Positions 17,049-26,061 of a stretch of 64,000 bases of DNA are shown one piece after another. Both the position numbers and the translations under genes were made by a program. The notes under the pieces were generated by a model. The model was not told the origin of the DNA. It was given only the letters and a program-made list of their open reading frames with translations, and searched no databases. Source of the stretch: UBA1794 sp031552405 (GTDB taxonomy: Bacteria > Bacteroidota > Bacteroidia > Bacteroidales > Bacteroidaceae); contig JAVBMN010000037.1 of the NCBI GenBank assembly GCA_031552405.1, forward strand, positions 57,109 through 121,108, in the 5' to 3' direction. Within the stretch, counting starts at the first letter, position 1. Each line of letters begins with the position of its first letter.

Positions 17049-18383
17049 TTAGTATGCACTTGCGCTACGTCCCTTAATACGTCCGGAGCTCAAGAGACCA
17101 TCATAATGCCTCATTAACAAGTGGCTTTCAATCTGCTGCAAGGTATCTAAGACAACACCTACCAGAATCAACAGGGAAGTTCCTCCAAAAAACTGAGAAA
17201 ACTCAGTTTGTACACCTAATACTCCGGCGAAAGCAGGAAGAATAGCTATAAATGCTAAGAAGAAAGATCCCGGCAATGTAATTCTCGACATGATCGTATC
17301 AATATACTCGGCAGTATTCTTTCCCGGTTTAATGCCAGGAATGAATCCGTTATTACGTTTCATATCTTCAGCCATTTGATTGGGGTTGATAGTAATTGCC
17401 GTATATAAATAGGTAAATACTATAATCAACACTGCAAAAAGGAAATTATACCAAAATCCTTGATGATCAGTCAATGCAGCAGCAACAGGAGAAATCCCCT
17501 CACTTGCATATCCAATAAAAGCCAAAGGAATAAACATGATAGCCTGAGCAAAAATGATAGGCATTACATTGGCTGCGTTCACCTTAAGAGGAATGTACTG
17601 ACGGGCTCCACCATACTGTTTGTCGCCCACTACACGTTTGGCATACTGCACAGGAATTCTACGAGTTCCTTGCACCAAAAGGATTGCAGCACAAATCACC
17701 ACCATAAGGAACACAAGTTCGATGATGAACATGATGAGACCACCTGATTTTTCAGAGAAACGAGATACGAATTCCTGAATGAACGAATGAGGTAAACGAG
17801 CTATAATACCAATCAAGATAATGAAAGAAACTCCATTTCCTACACCTTTATCCGTAATACGCTCACCCAACCAAAGGATAAACATACTACCAGCAGCCAA
17901 GATGATTGTAGATGTCACCATAAAGAAAGTCCAATCCAATGAAGAATTAAAACCTTCTCCAACCTGATGCTTCAGATTCAACAAATATCCGGGAGCCTGA
18001 AAAAGGAGAATAACAATCGTTAGATAACGAGTGTACTGATTGATCTTTGTACGTCCACTCTCACCTTCACGTTGCAACTTTTGAAAATAAGGAACCGCCA
18101 TAGCCAGCAACTGAATAACGATAGACGCAGAGATATAAGGCATAATACCCAATGCAAATATAGAAGCATTTGCAAATGCACCTCCCGAGAACATATTCAA
18201 AAGCGCTAAAAGTCCCTCACTTGTCTGGCTCTGCAGATGAGTAAGCATTGCCGGAGTAATACCGGGAAGCATCACATACGAACCAAAACGATAAATTGCA
18301 ACGAACAAAATGGTAATGAGAATCCGCTGACGCAGATCCTCAATTTTCCATATATTCTTCAGTGTCTCAACAGCTTTAATCAT
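17049..18383 (-). CDS. secY: Preprotein translocase subunit SecY
   Basis: A 444-residue inner-membrane channel subunit with about ten hydrophobic spans. It has the first-helix region RQRILITILFVAIYRFG, the plug-proximal segment around LLALLNMFSGGAF, the cytoplasmic loop GTRRIPVQYAKRVVG (about 235-249), and the C-terminal SSGRIKGRSASAY. It forms the Sec channel with SecE and SecG, encoded elsewhere. It begins 4 bp after rplO. Confidence 0.99.
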   Translation of the reverse strand: MIKAVETLKNIWKIEDLRQRILITILFVAIYRFGSYVMLPGITPAMLTHLQSQTSEGLLALLNMFSGGAFANASIFALGIMPYISASIVIQLLAMAVPYFQKLQREGESGRTKINQYTRYLTIVILLFQAPGYLLNLKHQVGEGFNSSLDWTFFMVTSTIILAAGSMFILWLGERITDKGVGNGVSFIILIGIIARLPHSFIQEFVSRFSEKSGGLIMFIIELVFLMVVICAAILLVQGTRRIPVQYAKRVVGDKQYGGARQYIPLKVNAANVMPIIFAQAIMFIPLAFIGYASEGISPVAAALTDHQGFWYNFLFAVLIIVFTYLYTAITINPNQMAEDMKRNNGFIPGIKPGKNTAEYIDTIMSRITLPGSFFLAFIAILPAFAGVLGVQTEFSQFFGGTSLLILVGVVLDTLQQIESHLLMRHYDGLLSSGRIKGRSASAY

Positions 18384-18387
18384 GAGA

Positions 18388-18834
18388 TTAGAGTTTTACT
18401 ACATTTCCACCAGCAGCTTCGATAGCTTTGATAGCAGATGCTGAGAAGGCGTTTGCCTCCACTGTCAACTTAGCTTTCAATTCACCGTTGCCTAATATTT
18501 TCACCAATTGTTTTGAAGAAATAAAACCTGCAGTAAGCATCTCTTCGATACCCACCTTCTCAAGATTCTTTGCTTCTGCCAATCTCTGAATGGCATCCAA
18601 ATTGATAGCCTTGTACTCAATCCGGTTGATATTCTTGAAACCGAATTTCGGAACACGGCGTTGAAGAGGCATCTGACCACCCTCAAAACCAACCTTTCGA
18701 CTGTAACCGGATCTTGATTTCGCTCCTTTATGACCACGAGTAGAAGTACCACCCATTCCAGAACCCGGTCCACGACCGATTCTCTTTTTTGAGTGAGTAG
18801 AACCACATGCGGGTTTCAAATTATTTAATTCCAT
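18388..18834 (-). CDS. rplO: 50S ribosomal protein L15
   Basis: A 148-residue L15 starting MELNNLKPACGSTHSKKRIG, with the glycine-rich N-terminal extension GRGPGSGMGGTSTRGHKGAKSRSG and GGQMPLQRRVPKFGF. The C-terminal globular domain ends AIEAAGGNVVKL. It is 22 bp after rpmD. Confidence 0.99.
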   Translation of the reverse strand: MELNNLKPACGSTHSKKRIGRGPGSGMGGTSTRGHKGAKSRSGYSRKVGFEGGQMPLQRRVPKFGFKNINRIEYKAINLDAIQRLAEAKNLEKVGIEEMLTAGFISSKQLVKILGNGELKAKLTVEANAFSASAIKAIEAAGGNVVKL

Positions 18835-18856
18835 AATTTCTTGTTCTACAAAGTTA

Positions 18857-19033
18857 TTATTCTACAATCGTAACAAGGTGTTTCACCTTATTAACCATCC
18901 CCTGAAGCGAAGGAGTCAATTCGTGCTCCACTACAGCATTCATCTTACGAAGTCCAAGTGCATCAAGTGTTCTTTTCTGATCTTTAGGAGCTCCAATTCT
19001 ACTCTTTGTTTGCTTAACTTTAATTGTTGCCAT
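18857..19033 (-). CDS. rpmD: 50S ribosomal protein L30
   Basis: A 58-residue L30: ATG at 19033-19031, stop at 18859-18857. It starts MATIKVKQTKSRIGAPKDQK and ends VKHLVTIVE. It carries the family pattern of an SRIG motif, a RTLDALGLRKMN segment and a final beta strand. Position between rpsE (17 bp) and rplO (22 bp) matches the spc operon order. Confidence 0.97.
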   Translation of the reverse strand: MATIKVKQTKSRIGAPKDQKRTLDALGLRKMNAVVEHELTPSLQGMVNKVKHLVTIVE

Positions 19034-19050
19034 TTCAAATCCTCCTTTTA

Positions 19051-19566
19051 TTAACCTCTAAACACTTTTTCCATGCTGATACCACGGTTCTGAGCTACCA
19101 TGCGTGCATCACGCAGTTCGCTTAGAGCCACGATTGTAGCTTTCACTAAGTTGTGAGGATTAGAAGAACCCTTTGACTTAGCCAATACGTCAGTTACACC
19201 CACACTTTCAAGTACAGCGCGCATTGCACCTCCGGCAACCACACCGGTACCATGAGAAGCCGGTTTGATAAATACCTCAGCACCACCAAAACGAGCTGTT
19301 TGTTCGTGAGGGATTGTACCCTTTAATACAGGAACTTTGATCAGGTTTTTCTTAGCAGCCTCTACGCCTTTAGCAATAGCTGCTGTTACTTCACCAGCTT
19401 TACCAAGCCCCCAACCAATTACACCATTCTCATTTCCAACTACAACAATCGCCGAGAAGCTGAAAGTTCTACCTCCCTTTGTTACTTTTGTAACGCGATT
19501 GATAGCTACCAATCTATCTTTAAGCTCAATATCGCTTGATACTTTTACTCTGTTATTTAATGCCAT
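19051..19566 (-). CDS. rpsE: 30S ribosomal protein S5
   Basis: A 171-residue S5. The double-stranded RNA-binding-like N-terminal part has RVTKVTKGGRTFSFSAIVVVG and GWGLGKAGEV. The C-terminal part has GTGVVAGGAMRAVLE and LAKSKGSSNPHNLVKA. The protein shapes decoding fidelity with S4 and S12. It follows rplR by 5 bp. Confidence 0.99.
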   Translation of the reverse strand: MALNNRVKVSSDIELKDRLVAINRVTKVTKGGRTFSFSAIVVVGNENGVIGWGLGKAGEVTAAIAKGVEAAKKNLIKVPVLKGTIPHEQTARFGGAEVFIKPASHGTGVVAGGAMRAVLESVGVTDVLAKSKGSSNPHNLVKATIVALSELRDARMVAQNRGISMEKVFRG

Positions 19567-19571
19567 AATGA

Positions 19572-19916
19572 TTAAAATTTAAGTCCTCCGTTACGAGCAG
19601 CATCAGCTACTTCTTTAACTCTACCGTGATACAAATAACCATTACGGTCAAAAACTACAGAAGTAATACCAGCTTCCTGAGCCTTCTTAGCAATAATTTC
19701 ACCAACCTTAGCAGCTTGTTCCTTTTTAGGACATGTGCCTTCGAGGGCTACAGAGGAGGCAGCAGCAATTGTTTTACCTGAAAGGTCATCAATAACCTGC
19801 ACATAAATTTGCTTGTTGCTTCTGAACACACTCATACGCGGACGATCAGCTGTTCCAGAGATCTTATTGCGTACTCTATATTTAATCTTAACGCGTCTTT
19901 CTATTTTAGTCGTCAT
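19572..19916 (-). CDS. rplR: 50S ribosomal protein L18
   Basis: A 114-residue L18 that carries 5S rRNA in the central protuberance. It has the basic start IERRVKIKYRVRNKISG, RPRMSVFRSNKQIYVQVIDD, and the C-terminal FDRNGYLYHGRVKEVADAARNGGLKF. It is 20 bp after rplF. Confidence 0.99.
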   Translation of the reverse strand: MTTKIERRVKIKYRVRNKISGTADRPRMSVFRSNKQIYVQVIDDLSGKTIAAASSVALEGTCPKKEQAAKVGEIIAKKAQEAGITSVVFDRNGYLYHGRVKEVADAARNGGLKF

Positions 19917-19936
19917 AATCTTACTTATTTAAAGAT

Positions 19937-20491
19937 TTACTTAGCACTTGCAGACTTACCAGACTTGCGACGAATTATTTCACCTACAAATTTGATACCT
20001 TTGCCTTTATAAGGTTCCGGCTTACGGAAAGAGCGAATCTTAGAGCAGATCATACCAAGCAACTGTTTGTCGCAGCTTTCCAACAAAATCAACGGATTTT
20101 TGTTACGCTCCGATTTTGTTTCCACTTTCACTTCTGCAGGAAGCTGAATAAAGATTGCATGAGAATATCCCAAGGACAATTCAATTGTATTTCCCTGATT
20201 AGAAGCACGGTAACCCACACCCACCAACTCAAGTTCTTTACGATATCCTTCAGATACTCCGATCACCATATTGTTAAGCAGAGAACGATACAAACCATGG
20301 AAAGCTCTCTCTTGCTTTTCATCACTGTTACGGGTAAGAATCATTTCATTGTCCTGTACTTCCACACTGATTGCAGGATTTACTTCCTGGCTCATCTCAC
20401 CTTTAGGACCCTTCACTGTTACTACGTTATCCTTCAGAGTTACTGTAACTCCGGCAGGAATGCTAATAGGCAATTTTCCAATTCTTGACAT
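19937..20491 (-). CDS. rplF: 50S ribosomal protein L6
   Basis: A 184-residue L6 with two tandem related domains. The start is MSRIGKLPISIPAGVTVTL and the C-terminal signature is PEPYKGKGIKFVGEIIRRKSGKSA. It lies near the factor-binding centre of the 50S subunit. It is 18 bp after rpsH. Confidence 0.99.
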   Translation of the reverse strand: MSRIGKLPISIPAGVTVTLKDNVVTVKGPKGEMSQEVNPAISVEVQDNEMILTRNSDEKQERAFHGLYRSLLNNMVIGVSEGYRKELELVGVGYRASNQGNTIELSLGYSHAIFIQLPAEVKVETKSERNKNPLILLESCDKQLLGMICSKIRSFRKPEPYKGKGIKFVGEIIRRKSGKSASAK

Positions 20492-20509
20492 TGCTAATTT
20501 CCTCCTTTA

Positions 20510-20905
20510 TTAATAAACGTAGCACAATACTTCACCACCAATCTTAAGCTCTGCAGCTTCCTTATTGGTCATCACACCTTTAGAGGTAGAAATGATGGCA
20601 ATACCCAAACCATTAATTACGCGCGGCATATCCCGGTAACCGGTGTATTGGCGTAAACCTGGAGATGAAATTCTCTCCAACTTTTTGATCGCGTTTACTT
20701 TATTCACGGGATCATACTTCAAGGCCACTTTGATAGTACCTTGGGGGCCATCCTCATCAAACTTATAGTTCAGGATGTAACCTTTCTCAAAAAGGATCTT
20801 AGTGATTTCCTTTTTAAGATTTGAGGCAGGAATTTCTACCACGCGATGCTTAGCACCGATGGCATTTCTCAACCTCGTCAAATAATCTGCTATTGGATCA
20901 GTCAT
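20510..20905 (-). CDS. rpsH: 30S ribosomal protein S8
   Basis: A 131-residue S8 starting MTDPIADYLTRLRNA and ending GGEVLCYVY. The 16S rRNA-contacting segment STSKGVMTNKEA is intact. S8 is the spc operon repressor in E. coli. Whether that holds here is not shown by the sequence. A 58-bp spacer separates it from rpsN, one of the longer gaps in the operon. Confidence 0.99.
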   Translation of the reverse strand: MTDPIADYLTRLRNAIGAKHRVVEIPASNLKKEITKILFEKGYILNYKFDEDGPQGTIKVALKYDPVNKVNAIKKLERISSPGLRQYTGYRDMPRVINGLGIAIISTSKGVMTNKEAAELKIGGEVLCYVY

Positions 20906-20963
20906 AAAAAATAAATTAAATTAATCAGGCATCCCTGACAATATTTAAATTCACACAAATTCA

Positions 20964-21263
20964 TTACCAGCTTGCTTTTTTGATACCAGGGATCAAACCG
21001 TTTGAAGCCATTTCACGAAACTGAATTCTGGAAATGCCAAACTGACGAATGTATCCTTTCGGACGACCAGTCAGCGAACAACGGTTGTGAAGACGGATGG
21101 GAGAAGCATTCTTAGGAATAGCCTGCAATTTCTGTGCAGCTTCAAAAGCTTCAGCAGGATCACCGGTATTCACAACTTTCTTGAGCTCAGCTCTCTTTGC
21201 AGCATATTTGGCTACCATTTTGGCTCTTCTAACTTCGCGAGCCTTCATTGATTCTTTTGCCAT
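20964..21263 (-). CDS. rpsN: 30S ribosomal protein S14 (zinc-free type)
   Basis: A 99-residue S14 with a long N-terminal helix region and the C-terminal core NRCSLTGRPKGYIRQFGISR. The paired CxxC zinc motifs of the short 61-residue form are absent, so this is the C-minus type. An alternative start at MKAREVRR would trim only five residues. It is 7 bp after rplE. Confidence 0.98.
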   Translation of the reverse strand: MAKESMKAREVRRAKMVAKYAAKRAELKKVVNTGDPAEAFEAAQKLQAIPKNASPIRLHNRCSLTGRPKGYIRQFGISRIQFREMASNGLIPGIKKASW

Positions 21264-21270
21264 ATCCTAA

Positions 21271-21828
21271 TTACTCTTTATTCGCGTTCTTAAACGGTAA
21301 ACCAAACTCTTTCAACAGTGCATAACCTTCTTCATCAGTTGCAGCAGAAGTTACAAATGTAATGTTCATACCCATGATTTTGGAAATGCTGTCAATATTG
21401 ATTTCAGGGAAGATAATTTGCTCGTCAATACCGAGAGTATAATTACCTTTTCCGTCAAACTTGCTATTGATACCTTTGAAGTCACGGATACGAGGCAGAG
21501 CCACACGTACCAAACGTTCCAAGAATTCATACATTCTTTCACGACGCAATGTTACCATTACACCGATCGGCATTTTTTTACGCAACTTGAAGTTTGAAAT
21601 ATCCTTTTTCGATACTGTAACAACAGCCTTCTGACCTGTAATGGTTGAAAGCTCATTTACAGCCACATCAATAATTTTCTTATCAGCTACAGCACATCCC
21701 AATCCCTGATTGATGACAATTTTCTTCAATACGGGAATCTGCATTGTAGAAGAATACTGAAACTTCTCTTTCAAAGCAGGAGCAATACGCTCCGCATATT
21801 CTTTCTTAAGACTTGCAGTATTACTCAT
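21271..21828 (-). CDS. rplE: 50S ribosomal protein L5
   Basis: A 185-residue L5, a 5S rRNA-binding protein that touches P-site tRNA. Motifs include PVLKKIVINQGLG (33-45), GQKAVVTVSKKDISNFKLRK and GNYTLGIDEQIIFPEI. The start codon directly follows the rplX stop with no spacer. Confidence 0.99.
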   Translation of the reverse strand: MSNTASLKKEYAERIAPALKEKFQYSSTMQIPVLKKIVINQGLGCAVADKKIIDVAVNELSTITGQKAVVTVSKKDISNFKLRKKMPIGVMVTLRRERMYEFLERLVRVALPRIRDFKGINSKFDGKGNYTLGIDEQIIFPEINIDSISKIMGMNITFVTSAATDEEGYALLKEFGLPFKNANKE

Positions 21829-22149
21829 TTACTTAATCTCCTCTCCTGATTTTTTAGCATAACGTACCAAAACTCCTTCCGAGTCTTTCTTTCTTCCTAC
21901 ACGAGTAGGCTTTCCTGTTTTTGGATCCACCGGATTCAAATTGGAAATATGCAATGAAGCTTCCTTCTTTACAATACCTCCATTGGGGTTCTGTGCATTA
22001 GGCTTCATTCTTTTGGATACGAGGTTTACTCCCTCTACAATCGCTCTTTGCTCTTCAACGAGCATTTTGAGCACGCGACCAGTCTTGCCTTTATCTTTTC
22101 CGGCATTTACGAATACAGAGTCGCCTTTCTTTATATGTAACTTACTCAT
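21829..22149 (-). CDS. rplX: 50S ribosomal protein L24
   Basis: A 106-residue L24 with an N-terminal KOW motif (GDSVFVNAGKDKGKTGRVL, 9-27), and later GGIVKKEASLHISNLNPVDP. It is one of the first proteins to bind 23S rRNA in assembly. It lies 21 bp after rplN. Confidence 0.99.
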   Translation of the reverse strand: MSKLHIKKGDSVFVNAGKDKGKTGRVLKMLVEEQRAIVEGVNLVSKRMKPNAQNPNGGIVKKEASLHISNLNPVDPKTGKPTRVGRKKDSEGVLVRYAKKSGEEIK

Positions 22150-22170
22150 TACTATCCTTTTTTACTATTA

Positions 22171-22536
22171 TTAAAGAACTTCAGGGGCAAGAGACACAAC
22201 TTTCATATTAGCCATACGCAATTCTCTCGCTACAGGGCCAAAAATACGGCTACCTCTGATTTCGCCTGAATTGTTCAACAACACACAGGCATTATCATCA
22301 AAACGGATGTATGAACCATCCTGTCTACGAATTTCCTTTTTAGTACGAACGATCAAAGCCTTTGTTACGGCACCTTTCTTCACATCACTTGAAGGGATCA
22401 CATTTTTAATAGACACCACTATCACATCACCTACGGATGCATAGCGACGACCGGTTCCTCCAAGTACACGAATACAAAGTGCTTCACGCGCTCCGCTATT
22501 GTCACATACTGTAAGTCTGGATTCTACTTGTATCAT
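22171..22536 (-). CDS. rplN: 50S ribosomal protein L14
   Basis: A 121-residue L14 starting MIQVESRLTVCDNSGARE, with RRQDGSYIRFDDNACVLLN and FGPVARELR. It lies at the subunit interface. It begins 2 bp after rpsQ. Confidence 0.99.
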   Translation of the reverse strand: MIQVESRLTVCDNSGAREALCIRVLGGTGRRYASVGDVIVVSIKNVIPSSDVKKGAVTKALIVRTKKEIRRQDGSYIRFDDNACVLLNNSGEIRGSRIFGPVARELRMANMKVVSLAPEVL

Positions 22537-22538
22537 AA

Positions 22539-22793
22539 TTACTTAGCTCTTTCTACGATTTCTACTAATCTCCATCTTTTGCTCTTGCTCAAAGGACGAG
22601 TTTCCATGATACGAACTGTATCACCAGGATTACACTCATTCTTCTCATCGTGAGCATGGTATTTTTTTGTCTTGCTGACAAATTTACCATAAATGGGGTG
22701 CTTCTCTTTAAATTTAGCCGCAACGGTGATCGTCTTGTCCATCTTGTTGCTAACCACAACCCCAAGTCTCTCTTTTCTTAAATTTCTTTCCAT
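22539..22793 (-). CDS. rpsQ: 30S ribosomal protein S17
   Basis: An 84-residue OB-fold protein: RKERLGVVVSNKMDKTITV, KYHAHDEKNECNPGDTVRI and METRPLSKSKRWRLVEIVE. It binds 16S rRNA early in 30S assembly. It is 9 bp after rpmC. Confidence 0.99.
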   Translation of the reverse strand: MERNLRKERLGVVVSNKMDKTITVAAKFKEKHPIYGKFVSKTKKYHAHDEKNECNPGDTVRIMETRPLSKSKRWRLVEIVERAK

Positions 22794-22802
22794 TGGGCCT
22801 TA

Positions 22803-22997
22803 TTATTTAGTAAGTTCTCTTTGACGTAATTCAGTTTTCATACGCGCAATCGTCCTGCGTAATTGCTTGATCTGTGCAGGATTCTCCAGAGGAGAGATGG
22901 CGTGATTAATAACCATCAGTTCGTAGTTAGCCTTCTCGGCTGCTACTCTTTCTACCAAATCAACGGTAGCCATTTCTTTAATTTCTGCAGTTTTCAT
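22803..22997 (-). CDS. rpmC: 50S ribosomal protein L29
   Basis: A 64-residue two-helix protein starting MKTAEIKEMATVDLVERV and ending RRTIARMKTELRQRELTK, near the polypeptide exit. It begins 5 bp after rplP. Confidence 0.98.
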   Translation of the reverse strand: MKTAEIKEMATVDLVERVAAEKANYELMVINHAISPLENPAQIKQLRRTIARMKTELRQRELTK

Positions 22998-23002
22998 TAC
23001 TC

Positions 23003-23437
23003 TTATGCATTTTGACTTTGAGTATCATAATCACGTCTCACAACAAACTTAGTAGTCACAGGAAGTTTCTGTGCGGCCAAGCGGAGAGCTTCTTTTGCGA
23101 TCTCAAAAGAAACGCCTTCTACTTCAATGATAATACGTCCCGGAGTGATAGGAGCTACGAATCCTTCAGGATTACCCTTTCCCTTACCCATACGTACTTC
23201 AGCAGGCTTCTTTGTAATAGGCTTATCAGGGAAGATACGAATCCATATTTGTCCCTGACGTTGCATATATCTCGTAACAGCAATACGGGCTGCCTCAATC
23301 TGACGTCCAGTGATCCACTTACTTTGAAGTGACTTGATGCCGAAAGAGCCGAAAGCCAACTGGTTGCCACGTTGGGCGTTGCCTTTCATGCGACCTTTTT
23401 GCTGTCTTCTGAATCTAGTCTTTTTTGGTTGTAACAT
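23003..23437 (-). CDS. rplP: 50S ribosomal protein L16
   Basis: A 144-residue L16 starting MLQPKKTRFRRQQKGRMKG, with WIRIFPDKPITKKPAEVRMG and GKGNPEGFVAPI, whose arginine-rich loop reaches the peptidyl-transferase region. It is 23 bp after rpsC. Confidence 0.99.
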   Translation of the reverse strand: MLQPKKTRFRRQQKGRMKGNAQRGNQLAFGSFGIKSLQSKWITGRQIEAARIAVTRYMQRQGQIWIRIFPDKPITKKPAEVRMGKGKGNPEGFVAPITPGRIIIEVEGVSFEIAKEALRLAAQKLPVTTKFVVRRDYDTQSQNA

Positions 23438-23460
23438 ATTTCCTAAAATTCAAATGCTAA

Positions 23461-24189
23461 TTAACGATTACTTTTCTTTCTTTTGAAGTTCTTGCCACCG
23501 TTGTTGTTGCCACTATTTCCACGGCTGTTCTCCTTCTGAGCGAAGTTAGGAGCAAGCTCACGCTTACCAAATACTTCACCTCTGCAAATCCACACTTTGA
23601 TGCCAAGAAGACCTACTTTCGTAAGTGCTTCAGCATGACAATAATCAATGTCAGCACGGAATGTGTGTAACGGGGTTCTTCCTTCTTTATACATCTCGGA
23701 ACGTGCCATTTCAGCACCGTTCAAACGACCGGAAATCTGTATTTTGATTCCCTCAGCACCCATACGCATAGTATTGGCGATTGCCATTTTGATAGCACGA
23801 CGATACGCGATTTTTCCTTCTACCTGACGAGCGATGTTATTAGCCACGATAACCGCATCAAGTTCAGGACGTTTTACTTCGAAGATATTAATCTGGATTT
23901 CTTTATCGGTAATCTTCTTCAACTCCTCTTTCAACTTGTCAACTTCTTGACCACCTTTACCGATAATAATTCCCGGACGTGCTGTACATACTGTGATAGT
24001 AACGAACTTCAATGTACGCTCAATAACAATCCTTGAAACGCTGGCTTTTGCCAGTCTGGTGTTCAAATATCTACGGATTTTTGTATCTTCAAGCAGATTC
24101 TCACCATACTTTTTGCCACCATACCAATTGGAATCCCAACCTCTGATGATTCCTAAACGGTTACTAATTGGATTAACTTTCTGTCCCAT
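23461..24189 (-). CDS. rpsC: 30S ribosomal protein S3
   Basis: A 242-residue S3 with the KH domain motif ARPGIIIGKGGQEVDKL (about 70-86), and the C-terminal domain YRRAIKMAIANTMRMGAEGIK. The tail after about residue 218 is rich in Asn, Gly and Lys (NSRGNSGNNNGG region), a low-complexity extension. S3 lines the mRNA entry tunnel. It is 5 bp after rplV. Confidence 0.99.
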   Translation of the reverse strand: MGQKVNPISNRLGIIRGWDSNWYGGKKYGENLLEDTKIRRYLNTRLAKASVSRIVIERTLKFVTITVCTARPGIIIGKGGQEVDKLKEELKKITDKEIQINIFEVKRPELDAVIVANNIARQVEGKIAYRRAIKMAIANTMRMGAEGIKIQISGRLNGAEMARSEMYKEGRTPLHTFRADIDYCHAEALTKVGLLGIKVWICRGEVFGKRELAPNFAQKENSRGNSGNNNGGKNFKRKKSNR

Positions 24190-24194
24190 CTGGA

Positions 24195-24605
24195 TTAATT
24201 CTTAGCTTCATTAGTATTCATCGCATCTACAAACAAAGTCACATGGTTTGAGCGTTTGCGGATTCTATATCCTCTACCCTGTGGTGCTGGACGCATACGT
24301 TTCAAGGTAGTACCTTCGTCTACAAAGACTTTGGTAATAAACAATTCGCCACTCTCAGCCTTGCGATCATTTTTTTGTTCCCAATTGGCAATAGCAGAGC
24401 GCAATAATTTTTCCACTTTGCGTGAAGCTTCTTTTGAAGAAAACTTCAGAACGCCAAGTGCTTTGTTCACTTCCATACCACGGATCATGTCTACTACATA
24501 GCGCATTTTCCGGGGTGAAGAAGGAACATTCTGCAATTTAGCAAAATACATAGCCTTCAGAGCTTCTTTTCTCTTTTCGGCTGATATTTTCTTTCTAGCT
24601 CCCAT
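24195..24605 (-). CDS. rplV: 50S ribosomal protein L22
   Basis: A 136-residue L22 with VPSSPRKMRYVVDMIRGMEV and the exit-tunnel hairpin region ending PAPQGRGYRIRKRSNHVTLFV. It is 41 bp after rpsS. Confidence 0.99.
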   Translation of the reverse strand: MGARKKISAEKRKEALKAMYFAKLQNVPSSPRKMRYVVDMIRGMEVNKALGVLKFSSKEASRKVEKLLRSAIANWEQKNDRKAESGELFITKVFVDEGTTLKRMRPAPQGRGYRIRKRSNHVTLFVDAMNTNEAKN

Positions 24606-24646
24606 TATTTATTTTACTTTCTTTTTATTACTACTTACGTCCTGTT

Positions 24647-24916
24647 TTATCTTCTCTTGTTGCCTGAATGACCACGGAAGATACGTGTAGGAGCAAATTC
24701 TCCCAACTTGTGTCCTACCATGTTTTCGGTAACATATACAGGAATAAACTTATTTCCATTGTGAACTGCAACAGTATGGCCTACAAAATCAGGCGAAATC
24801 ATTGAAGCTCTGGCCCATGTCTTAATGACAATCTTTTTTCCACTTTCGTTCATCGCAAGAATTTTATCTTCAAGCTTCACGTTAATGTATGGACCCTTTT
24901 TTAATGAACGACTCAT
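24647..24916 (-). CDS. rpsS: 30S ribosomal protein S19
   Basis: An 89-residue S19 starting MSRSLKKGPYINVKLEDKI, with TWARASMISPDFVGHTVAVHNG and KLGEFAPTRIFRGHSGNKRR. It forms the 30S head with S13. It is 21 bp after rplB. Confidence 0.99.
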   Translation of the reverse strand: MSRSLKKGPYINVKLEDKILAMNESGKKIVIKTWARASMISPDFVGHTVAVHNGNKFIPVYVTENMVGHKLGEFAPTRIFRGHSGNKRR

Positions 24917-24937
24917 ATATTTATTCTATTAGTCAGG

Positions 24938-25762
24938 TTACTTCTTTCTTCTTTCAATAATATACTTCGTAGAATGCTTCTTCGGAGCTCTTGTCTTCAA
25001 GCCCTTAGCATACAATCCCTTGCGTGAGCGAGGATGACCTCCAGAGGCACGTCCTTCACCACCACCCATGGGGTGATCAACCGGGTTCATTACCACACCA
25101 CGGTTATGCGGACGCATACCCAACCAGCGTGAACGTCCGGCCTTACCGGAGCTTTCCAAAGCATGGTCAGAGTTACCTACACTACCGATAGTAGCCTTAC
25201 AAGCGCTCAAAATCTGACGAATTTCACCTGAGGGCAGTTTGATCACACTGTACTTTCCTTCTTTCGAAGTAAGCTGTGCGAAGTTACCAGCCGAGCGAAC
25301 CATCGCTGCACCCTGTCCGGGACGAAGCTCAATGTTATGGATCACTGTACCCACGGGGATATTCTGAAGAGGAAGTGCATTACCAATTTCAGGAGCTGCA
25401 TTTTCGCCTGACATTACAGTAGTACCTACCTGCAATCCGTTGGGAGCTATAATATATCTTTTTTCACCATCCGCATAGAACAACAATGCGATACGAGCCG
25501 AACGGTTCGGATCGTATTCGATTGTTTTTACTACTGCGGGCACACCGTCTTTATTTCTTTTGAAATCGATAAATCTGTATTTTCTCTTGTGTCCTCCACC
25601 GATGTAACGAACGGTCATTTTACCTTCGTTGTTACGGCCACCTGAAGAGTGTTTTCCGCATACAAGAGATTTTTCTGGTACCGAAGCGGTGATTTCCTCG
25701 AAGGTACCAATAATTTTATGTCTTTGCCCCGGTGTAGTGGGCTTAAATTTACGTACTGCCAT
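24938..25762 (-). CDS. rplB: 50S ribosomal protein L2
   Basis: A 274-residue L2. Motifs include YRFIDFKRNKDGVPAVVKTIEYDPNR (split over 68-93) and the peptidyl-transferase-proximal loop GVVMNPVDHPMGGGEGRASGG near 220-240, with its conserved histidine. It lies 5 bp after rplW. Confidence 0.99.
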   Translation of the reverse strand: MAVRKFKPTTPGQRHKIIGTFEEITASVPEKSLVCGKHSSGGRNNEGKMTVRYIGGGHKRKYRFIDFKRNKDGVPAVVKTIEYDPNRSARIALLFYADGEKRYIIAPNGLQVGTTVMSGENAAPEIGNALPLQNIPVGTVIHNIELRPGQGAAMVRSAGNFAQLTSKEGKYSVIKLPSGEIRQILSACKATIGSVGNSDHALESSGKAGRSRWLGMRPHNRGVVMNPVDHPMGGGEGRASGGHPRSRKGLYAKGLKTRAPKKHSTKYIIERRKK

Positions 25763-25767
25763 TTTGT

Positions 25768-26058
25768 TTAAATATTGCTATAAAAATCAATCGTATCACC
25801 ATCCTTCAAGGTTACAATTGCTTTCTTGAAAGCACTAGTGTGTCCCTTGATAAGCCCGGCACGAGTCCAACGACTCTTAGATTTGCCGGAATAATACATT
25901 GTATTGACACTTACTACGGTAACGTTGTACATTTTCTCAATTGCACTCTTGATTTCAATCTTATTGAATTCGGGACGAACCACAAATCCGAAGCTATTCA
26001 GCTTTTCGGAAGTCTTGTTCATCTTCTCTGTTACCAGCGGTTTTATAATAATTCCCAT
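25768..26058 (-). CDS. rplW: 50S ribosomal protein L23
   Basis: A 96-residue L23 starting MGIIIKPLVTEKMNKTSEKL, with FVVRPEFNKIEIKSAIEKMY. At the tunnel exit it docks trigger factor and SRP in other bacteria. It is 3 bp after rplD. Confidence 0.98.
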   Translation of the reverse strand: MGIIIKPLVTEKMNKTSEKLNSFGFVVRPEFNKIEIKSAIEKMYNVTVVSVNTMYYSGKSKSRWTRAGLIKGHTSAFKKAIVTLKDGDTIDFYSNI

Positions 26059-26061
26059 TAT